Origin: Acanthosepion esculentum
Lineage: Eukaryota; Mollusca; Cephalopoda; Sepiida; Sepiidae
Assembly: GCA_964036315.1 (NCBI GenBank)
Contig: OZ038495.1
Coordinates: forward strand, 24,090,690-24,154,689
Direction: 5' to 3'
Length of the DNA: 64,000 bases
Shown here: in pieces, positions 49,851-60,800 of the stretch
How positions within the stretch are numbered: position 1 is the first letter of the stretch
How the letters are laid out: each line of letters starts with the position of its first letter
The notes under the pieces: model-generated
Databases searched by the model: none
Seen by the model: the letters and a program-made list of their open reading frames with translations, nothing else
Told to the model about the DNA's origin: nothing
Program-made: the position numbers and the translations under genes

Positions 49851-51716
49851 CTTGTTTAAATGGATGCCAGAACATTGAGTTGCAGGGATAATAAGTTAAC
49901 CAGTGCTAATAGCTACATAGATAGAAAAAGAATGTTTGTACAGACGCCCAAAATGCAAGATATTAATAATGGCAAGAGTCAGATTGTTTTAATGCAGATT
50001 ATCAAGTCAAAGTTCAAAATTTGGAAGCTTAGGATAAAACATTGTTCTTATTCTGATAGAGGTATATATATTTTCCAAAATCTGACCAAATAACAAAATG
50101 TCAGATTTTTTTAATCCCTTCTTGGTCAGGTCAAGAAACTTTCAACACACACTCGATACTACGTAAGAATATATTGTGATAAACTAATAACCGTAAAAGC
50201 AAGAATTTCTTTATTCATTTTTAGGTCAAGGATGTCCTCGACGCATCGGTGCATATCATTTAATTCACACCGTGCCATCATTTCGCCATGAGCTTTACAA
50301 TATTCTACTTGTAAAATAAAAATTTATTAGAACGTGTAGTCTCTAAAATTTTCATAAATATAAAATATATGAACGAAAAAACAACAATGAAGGAATTTTA
50401 TTTTTAGAACTTAGAAATTAAAAGTTAGATAATATTTGTTTAGATGGGATGGCTCTGTCAATGTGAATTTTAGATATAAGATTCCATATACTGTACCACT
50501 TCATGTTCATAGTATAAAGATCTCGTAAATCAATATTATACTACGAATGAATACGATGTTCCAGTTTTTAGTTTTTCGAAAGGCTTAGAATACGTTAACA
50601 GCATCCTTGGCAACTGGATGAGATGAGAGCTCACACGAAAGGGATCACCTGTAAACATCAACACTCCACTTTCTTCCGTATCTGGTGTTTGAAGAGGCTC
50701 GGTATATATATATATATATGGTCATCCACAGACAGACGGAGTCCCTGTATCACAGCGTGGCTAGATATGCGATTACCGGATACCATTGTGCTCAATTTTT
50801 GCGTTAAATAGCAGCAGTCGACAAATTCCCTTTCTTCCAAGACTGTTTCGCTGTATCACAGCTCACCAATTTCGTAGACATCCGAACGATTTGACATCAG
50901 TCGAACACTCTCACCCTTTGTATGTGTGTGTGTGTGTGTGTATTTTTCCGCGAACATATTCAGTACCGAGGTCTACACCGGGAAAGTGAATAGAAGTTGG
51001 TTTTCATGATATTAAAGTGGCCGCTTAGTACTGACCTCTAAGATTATTTCTGTATCATTTAGAGACCTCAAAACTGCATATGCATACGTCTAAGATTATA
51101 TCCCGAAAATGTAACGGTTAATACGGTATTTAAATCTATTTAGCGGAAAAGAAATGGAACATTTCTTTCCCAACGAATAGTTTCAGCTAAACCTTACTTT
51201 CTGTAACAAATGTATGCAAACCAACTTTGATGTCTCTGAATGAAGCATTTTGGGTGTGTATTGGAAACACAGAAACAAAACCTCCCCTCTTTTAGGAATA
51301 GATATAACCAAATAATTAAAAAATGATTAAAGACAATAAACAACGAATATTTATTTATTATTAATCATTGTTTTGTTACAAGTGAAGGTGGAACGGTATA
51401 TCGCCGATGCAAGAAGTGTGAACACGTGTCTTACCAAGCGCTTTCGTCTATTCATTTAATATATTTCAAGATTCATCACTAATATATATACAAATTTTAT
51501 CTGTACTAAAATTTCTCGGTTCGTTCAATTTTCTAAAATCTGACAAAATGTAGAAACATCAGATTTGATTTGGATTTTTTTCCTTTATTTCGCTGAGAAC
51601 CCAAGATTTAGCGGGTGTTATATAAGAAATTACGTCAAAATATTTATTAATAATTATATACATAATAGTATTTTGCGATTTTGTCGTAGAAAAAATGAAA
51701 AATGATGTGATTAACA
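49851..51716. other. 3' flank of paralog 3 and spacer
   Basis: Short (TA)n at 50702-50720 and (TG)n at 50922-50942. The rest is AT-rich. Contains the candidate polyadenylation signal at 51643. No gene recognised. Confidence 0.4.
51643..51648 (-). terminator. Candidate polyadenylation signal of paralog 3
   Basis: AATAAA on the minus strand about 70 bases beyond the TAA; another lies near 51585. Tentative. Confidence 0.3.
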
Positions 51717-51807
51717 TTAAGCAAATTCATCGCCATTTCCTATTTCGGATCTTAACTTTTCGGGATTTAAAGCATTCTCAGTTTCCGATTGGGATTCATC
51801 CTTTTCC
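51717..51807 (-). CDS. SLC22 paralog 3, terminal exon 10
   Basis: The acidic C-terminal tail EKDESQSETENALNPEK and 12 more residues, then TAA. Acceptor TTCTCCAG|GGAAAAG. Confidence 0.85.
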
Positions 51808-54800
51808 CTGGAGAAGAAATAAAGTTTTTAAATTAGTAACTCACAACTGAAAATTTTTCAATATATAGTGATTCAAAAGATTTAATAATGTGCTATTTAA
51901 ACCGGTTTACAACGTCTCCCTTCCTCAATCTTCCTCAACATGCCAGTATTTAATGTAATAATAGAAATATTTAGAACAGACATTCATACCAGAAAGATAA
52001 AATAGGGAATATAAACTTCGCCTTACAGATTATTTTTGTTGAGAGGTCTCCTCTTTTTACACAAATGGACTCACCCAGGGTATACATATACTACTGCCAG
52101 TGAATACCCGAGAGTAGAAGACAGTCGGTAGAACAGTCACACACAGAGACGGTGCAAGAGTCACAGTCACGAGCACGTAGACTCAGTAAGAAGTCATACA
52201 GCGATACGTTGATATCAAAGACTATATATATATATTTTCCTACTAACCCGCATTCCTGGAACTACTAACCTGTATTACCAGCTTGTATTATTACGTTAAT
52301 ACATTTATTTTCCTATATTCATTCTTGGCGTTTGTTATTTATTGATACCGGATTTCATCCCGGAATTCACAACAATTTTTTAGCCGAGTGAGTTCATTAT
52401 TCATGGAATTTACTCTTAATTTTGCCCTGTATGAGAAATAAGTTACACCCAGTAAATATTGAGACTCCATGAAATATGACGGTTTGGAGTTTTATTTATG
52501 GAAGGCCCAATTAATGTTACCTTGTTTGATTTGGTTTGTTTTGTTTTACGGCATATCAACCTCAGTGGGTTATTTAATGCCGACAAGATTTTTATTGCTG
52601 GTAAACCTTTTTTTTATTTCCAAAAATGTATTGCTGGTGTTAAAACCTATTTTTACACTATTATAGCGTTTTGACACCAGCTTGGAGGTTAACTATTTGC
52701 CCAGAGCTAGGGCCCTAACAGGTGCTACCACCATCCAGTGTCAGGGTGAACCTGGGAACACCAGCAATTAAGTGGTGGTTTCAAGCTGCTCAAGACCTCC
52801 TTATCAGAGGCCTTGCTGTCAGATGTAGTTTATCGTCAAGCCCAGCTCGCGGGTATAGTTTATCGTCATATGCAGGATAACTGTTGCCTTGTGTTAGACC
52901 AAGTTACACATAGTAAATACTAAGACTCTAAGAAATATGACAGTTTGTTATGTTTCTTTCGAATTTCTGTTTACATCCCCTATGTTTATTTTTTCAAGTT
53001 GACAGTACAGTAATGTCTTCTAGTTAGGCATATTAGTTAGTGATGGAAACTTATTCATGTACACTTTTCTCCGTCAACCATTGTGGAATGCAGTTACGAT
53101 GCAAATAATCCCCGCCTTTTTCCAAGAACATTATTGTGAAGAGAACGGTTGGAGTTCAAAATTGTTGAACTGATTCGCTACTCGAAGATGTGACTCTCAA
53201 ATAATCAAAATATTGTTACCTCATCACCTCATTGCAAACATCGTCAAAATTGTCCTCTATTGGTTTGTTGTTGGTTTCAGGTAGGAAGAAATACAAGACA
53301 CCAGCGAAAATGCAGGCAAATCCCATCGTTAAAAGTGGTAAACTGTCACCCAATCTTCCAGCTGCAAGGGTGCGCTGACACAAACGAGAAATAACATATT
53401 TCTGTTACTTTGCATGATAATTTAACGATCATAATTGCAATGAAATACTTCCATTTTCATATTTTATTTCTAAGTGTAAATCTATATAGACATGTAATTA
53501 CATATCTGATACTCATTGACGGTTAGTAAGTTCTTCTCACATGAATATGTTACTTACAGACACCTAGAATGGTAACTTAATATCAAGGCGGGTAAATATA
53601 GATAATCTCTCGTTGGAAATGCGATATTCTGTAGCGAAAGTGGTGTGGGGTGAAATCGAGATGACTTATAAATGTATTCTTCTGGAAGGAATAAAGTAAC
53701 ATATTTATTTATTCAATTTACAGAAACTTTGAATGAACCACTAAACTTTTATTACAAAGAAGATTAGATAAATTAAAATAAATTAACGGATTTTAATTTA
53801 GAAAGCGATCATTTCTTCTTTTACTAAGTCTGACGTTTGTTTTCAACTTTTAATCAATTTAAAAAAGAATCGTATTTTCTGATGATTACTTTTAGAACAT
53901 AGACATTTTTATAAGAAAAGGAATTTTGTACTAACTAGGAGGGGGCATTTTAGGAATCGTAAATACTTACTTAGAATTTAGATTGCCTCTGTTACCTAAT
54001 GTTATTCCTGATTTATGGCAGTGAATGTTTGAAAATGTCATCACAGATCAAGAAAAGACTTTAAACTTCAGAAAGGTGGTTCTACAGAAGGATGCTGAGA
54101 ATATCATGGATCAAGCATGTGAACAATTACGAAGATTTAGAAAACAAAAACAACACTTATAGTTAACATCATGAAGGGCCAATTAACATTCATGAATCAC
54201 ATAGTGAGGAAGAAGGGCTTGGAAAATTTGATACTCACAGGACAGATTAAAACATGAGGGACAGACGTAAAACAATGCATAACCTACTTAGCAAGCTTGA
54301 GTAAATGGCTGGTGGAGCATGGTTTAGGAGAGATAAGAAAACATTATTAAGGGCTACAAAGGAGAGGGAATATATCGCCAACGTCCTAAAGGGACACGAA
54401 AGAAAAATTTTTGAATGCACAGTATTAATGTTTCATTCTCTACCTCTTGTACTGTATGGACTTTTTTGTCTCGAGAGTATATCAGTCAAATCATATGACT
54501 TAATGCCTTGAAATGTCGTAAATTCAACAGAGATGAATAAGCTTATTATAAAATAATATTTAATAGATGCGAGTATAGTTAATTTTTCTTACCAACACAA
54601 AATTGACCAATTATTTGAAGCCACTTATAGAACAGACCGTTCTTTAAGGAAAAAATATATTGTTTTGCAAATAATATGCATAAATAAGAAATACTTTTAT
54701 ATTTCAATTTAATTGTCTTTCTAGTTTCTCTTTTTATTTCCTCGCCATTCCCACATTCATTTTCATTGCTTGAAAATATCTTCCAAATATTGACATGTAC

Positions 54801-57800
54801 AATCCTCACTGAATACCTTGATAATATGCAGCAAGTAAGTAGACCTAATTTTGAAGATCGGGGTTAATATCTTCTGTGATGTGATTATATACAACAGTCT
54901 CTTTAACAGTCGCAAAATCAGGATTTGAGTGAAGTTAATAAAACAGAAGAGAAACAAAAATGGAAAGCTATATTCATATTCCTCTCTTTTTACGAAACGG
55001 GGAAAATTTTGCGAAATTTCTTTGGGACGTTAGTATAAAAAGTAAGCGCGGAGAAGAATATTAATTAATGTTGTTTAACTGTCAATCGCTGACCTTCTAT
55101 GGTCAGGCTTCCCCGGAAAGGCCTGTTCTCAAGGATAAGAAAAGTGACTGCAAACCTCACCAGATCTTTATTCAATATCTCTGATCTGCGGTGTTAACTC
55201 ATAATCATATAATTAGGGTATGCGAGTTCAGATGAAGAGAAACAGTAAAAAGATTATACATTTTTTTAAATAATAATTGAACAATATTTTGTGCTGATTC
55301 AATCTCAAAAGTTTTCCAGATTAAATGTTTAAATAAAACAACACTCATTTCGTTTTGCTTATCCATAAAAATTCGTAAAATCATTGCCCCTGGAATATTT
55401 TTCGAATATATCGGCTTAAAATATTTCTCATAAATAATCTAATATCTAGAATAATATTTATTTTGTTATGTTTTTTACCGTCTTTTCATCGGTTTCTGCT
55501 TTGACTCTGAAATCTCGTCGAGTGATAAGGTGTGATAAGGTATTTTTGACACATACCTAATCACATATGCAAAATGTACCTCAAGGATTTATAATTGTGT
55601 AAACTATTGTTTTAGAATAATTGAAATGTGTTTAGCCTTTAGATAATTATTACCAACGTGCAAGAGAAAAGGAAAATGAAATATAATGACAGTAAATATT
55701 GCGCAGTCTATATCACTAACGCTGTGAGATCATTTGTGAAGATGGATGAGAAATATCCCCAAAATATTTACATTTATCAACGTTGATTTATATTTCATTT
55801 TAAATTAGTACGAACAAATTGAAAAAAATAAAATGGTAAATTATAAGAGGAAAAGGTACTTTGTAGTCTTGTAATTTGATAAAACTCTACATACTAGGTA
55901 CAGAATGTTGGGAGCTAGGATACCACCACCTAATGTAGCAAAAGTCGTGAAAAATCCGAGTGCTCCGTTTCTGGCACAGGTTGGGTACAATTCACAGGTG
56001 TGAAGGTAGAGGGTTCCAAAATTACTAGTAATGCACAGTCTGCCTAAGGTTGCCAATACGGTTGTCGTCCATTGTAAATCTGAATTAGAAAAATCAAAAC
56101 CTCATTAGAAAATTAGATAATATCTGTCAGAAATTCATAATAATATTTCTTTCTGAAACCACTACCGAAAAAATAAAATAATGAAAAAGAGAAGCATCAA
56201 AAGTCAAGTAACGAAACTGAATCATGTAATTATCAAAGACTCTTCACTGTTTGAATTTCTGCAATGAAGAATTATTATAGTTTATACTATTTACATTCGA
56301 ACGAATGTCTTCGTTACAGCGGTCGGAACAGTGTGATAACTGTTGTTATCACAATGTTCCGGCAGCTGTGACCTCCACCTTTTTTTAGGCGTTTGTCAAT
56401 CAGGGCAATCTTCAGTGAATTTCGAATCTGAATTATTTATTTAATCTACGATTGTCCATGTCTAGGGATATCTGGTCTTGTTCGTCTTTTTAAGCAGTAC
56501 TAAAAAGAAAAATATATATCTGTATATTTGTTTGTTAATATGAGCCTGTGTTTGTTCATACGTGTACGGAGGCGTGTAATTTCAGATGTTTGAACATTGT
56601 TCCCCGCCATTTGAATATCCAATCGCGCTGCACTTAACTCCCAAAAAACTATTTCTAACATCAATTTGACATTCTGATTCCCTTTTTCGAAATAAAACTA
56701 ACACATCGCATACGTTAAGGGATGTCTATTACTACCAGTGAAGTAAGAATCGAAAAGAAAAGATGACATTTTTGTCTTACCTTCTGAAGCGTACATAAGT
56801 GGGAAAATAGTTATAATTCCACAAATTCCGCCAGTAAGTATAAAGGCAATGTACATCTTCTTTCTGCCGTAACGGTCCAATAAAAATATACACGATAGAA
56901 AAGCAGGAACCTCTACGAGAGCGCCAAAGAAGAAATTCAGGAAGATGTTTCCACTCATATTTTCGGTGTTTATCAACAATCCGAAATACACAAAACTCAC
57001 TACAAACCTGAAAATATATTCAATAAAAAATACTATATGTAAATGCTGAATGCGTTGCATTGTTTTACTGACTGTTGACATTTGACAAAGAATATTTGGA
57101 GACCTCATCGGGTAACAAACTTAATTATGTATACCAGCACACTTATAAATTGTATCTCACAAGTAAAATGACTTTCATTGTAAGTAACAACAGATAAATA
57201 TACCATTAATTGTTTGAAAGGATTCCCTTCAGAAACTTTCAGGAAATTCTAACTAGTCTTAAACAATTGAAAATCGTGTTATAAAAATCTGTTGTTCTGA
57301 TTTCTCCAATGTCTGGAGTGAAATGCCTTTTTCTCCAGTCAGAATAATCACTAACTGAATTACTTCTCCCCTATTACTAAGCCTGTACTAATATTCGAAA
57401 ATCTTTAAAGCTTAGAGGGCTTCTTCAGATATACGATGTTTAATAAATTTACAAGCTCAAATGAGGAAAATGGGCGAGAAAGATTGTTATGCCAATACTC
57501 CAAGGTTTACTTAATTTAAGAATCAGGATTCGAAAACCCACATTTGTTTTTTTATCTGGGCTCCAACAGCAGCCTTAGGCACCATATTGTAAAACATGAT
57601 AGAAACCACCATGGAAATTAAAGAGAATGTTGTCATTAACAATTTTATCTAAATTAAATCGTATCTAATTAATTACTAATTAATTACTCAGGGTGGCAGA
57701 AAGCAACAAGTATGGAGCACCTTTGAGAATCGAACTCATTTGATCAGCATGTACTTTTGGTGAGATTAGTATAATAACAATCGAAATAACCTGAATGTTA

Positions 57801-60800
57801 AAGAATAATTCACCTGTTTGCCTGGACTTCTCTGTTATTTTTAGTACTGAAATCTATGCCTAACGGCTTATGGATTCGAGAATCTTAATAACGAAAATTC
57901 TTCTTCCTGGTGAATTCGAATTCTGCGTTATAGGTTTGAACTCTTTTGCAGTCATATTTTCTTTTATTACAACTGTCAGATGCACAGGACAGTAGATGTA
58001 CAATTATCCTATTTAAAAATAAAAAAAGGAAACTGTTGTGGTGGGATCCACCTAATCTGCATAGGTGACTACCAACTATATAAATAATGGTTGGTACCGG
58101 AAGACGAAGGAGTGAGAATCACGAGATCCAACTAGAGACTCTGATCGACTGCGACTAGTCAACACATTCTCCAGGAACGTCTTCCCAGAAATATACAGAA
58201 ATACTATATGTACATATTGTGTACACTTTCTTGTTATAATACATTCTTGTTCTAAGTACATTTTGTGTTGCATTATTATTCCATGCAAATAGGCGAGATT
58301 CAACATTGAGTCAAGACTCAACAGAAACATACATTTAAAAGTAAAGAAATTATGTCGGATTATAAATAAAATCCATTAATTCTTTTGAAATTACTTAAAA
58401 TAAATTTAGAAAATGTGGGCGACCCGAATAGGTGAGAACACCACAAACCTTGCAAGAAGACGCATTTTTATCTATTAAGTCTCTTGAATGTACAGGCCGG
58501 AAACGGTAAATTTACAGATTTCTGTAGTTAAATATTTTTAAACCGGGTGGTCATATTACAAAAAATAACTGGAGTAATTATGAATAAAAATATTTTTCCG
58601 ACTTTATAAGACAAGGATGTGCCTTCTCGCTGGACTTGTTCAAACAAATACAGTAAGGTGGTACTGAGAGAATTAAAAGTCACACCAGGATTCTTTTATT
58701 GATTCCATAAGATATGAAGATGAGAGTGCTGATAGCAAACAAAGGGAACGACAAAATCTCTTACAGAAAGTAGTGAAAGAAAGCGAGAACGAAACATCAA
58801 TGGCGAAAAGACAGAGTGCATAGATATTAGCAAAAGGAGCAGCTCAAAATGCAAATTACAAAATGGCGATCTCAAAATAAAAAAAATACAAAATTTAAAT
58901 ATCTGAGAAGTGTTTCAACAGAGGACGGAAAGTATAACACTGAAATCCGAACGCGCATTGTAGTAGTGAAAGATGCCTTTTTAAAGGTAAATAAAGTATC
59001 AAGCAGAAAAAAAATCGTTAGTGTTGTGGTAGGATCCACCTAATTTTCATAGTGGAGTACCGACTATATAAATATGGTTGGTACCGGGAAGACATGGGAG
59101 GTGCATCAAGAGATTCAACTAGAGACTCTGCCCGACTGCGACTTAGTCAACACATTCTCCAGGAACGGTCTTCCCAGAAATATACAAAAGACTATATGTA
59201 AATATTGTGTACACTTTCTTGTTTCAATACATTTTGTTCTAAGTACATTTTGTGTTGCATTATTATTCCATGCATTAGTCAAGTTTCAACAATGGCGACG
59301 AAGTAGAAAGAACCATACGAAAAAAAAAAAGAATTAATAATTGAGAGTAGTAGTACCAAAAAAGTTGCAGAAAAGAATACTTCGGGACTTTCATATGGGT
59401 CACCCGGGGATTAATAGAACAAAAAGCTTAATGCGAAGCTTTGTATATTGGAAAGGAATGGATGTGGATATCGAAAACATGGTTCATCGATGTAAAGGGT
59501 GTGCGTTAGCAGCTAAGGCACCACCTATAGTACACAAACCATGGCCCAAGACGGATCATCCGTGGACAAGATTACACATTGATTTCGCTGGTCCAGTAGA
59601 AGATTATTACTACTTAATAGTGGTAGATAGTTTTACAAAATGGCCGGAAGTACTACGCTGCAAAAAGCCTACGTCCAATACCACAACAACTTTTTTGCAT
59701 GAACTATTTGCACGGTTCGGTGTGCCAGAGTGTATTGTGAGTGACAATGGTACACAATTCACTTCTGAAGAATTTAAGGAATTTTGTGAGTTATATCAAA
59801 TTAACCACATAACGACGCCGCCGTATCATCCGAGATCCAATGGACTCGCAGAAAGATTTGTCGATACGTTAAAGCGCGCTCTGAAGAAAGCCTCAGGAGT
59901 TCCAACGGAAAAGGCGCTTCAGCAATTCCTACAAGTATACAGAATCACGTCAAACCAGAGAACACAATCAAACATGGCACCAGCTGAACTAATGTTCGCT
60001 AGGAAAATTAAGTCAGTGTTTGACAAGTTTTTGCCAGGAAAAAATAGAGTAAAGAATACTATGTATACAACTAGAAAAAGATACACCGCCGCCGGAGAGA
60101 AGGTGTTTTTCAAGTGCTACAGAAACAACGTTGAGTTCTGGGAGCGAGGCATAGTGGACAAGAGAATCGGTGACCTGATTTACATAATTAAAGGGCCGAA
60201 GAATACTCGTAAAAGGCACCAGAACCAACTTAAAAAATGTTACGTTCTAGAGCATGAAGAGAGTATACCGGATGAGGAGGAAGATCCCATTGATGTAATG
60301 TATGATATTTTTCAAGTAGAACCTCCGCAGAATACTCCTGAACCGAGAAGATCCGGTAGGAAACGAAAGTTCACGGACCCATTGGACGTGAATCCAAAAC
60401 GGAAAAGATATTAAAATTAAGCGGCTTGACATATACATATGAAGTATGCAAATGGGATCTACAAAGAAATAGCCATAATCATCATCCCATATAGGAAGCC
60501 AGTTTGAAATCCAAAAGGGATTCCAAGGCTTGGGCGGGGGGTGTTGTGGTAGGATCCACCTAATTTGCATAGTGGAGTACCGACTATATAAATATGGTTG
60601 GTACCGGGAAGACAGGGAAGGCGAATCAAGAGATTCAACTAGAGACTCTGCCCGACTGCGACTTAGTCAACACATTCTCCAGGAACGGTCTTCCCAGAAA
60701 TATACAAAAGACTATATGTAAATATTGTGTACACTTTCTTGTTTCAATACATTTTGTTCTAAGTACATTTTGTGTTGCATTATTATTCCATGCATTAGTC

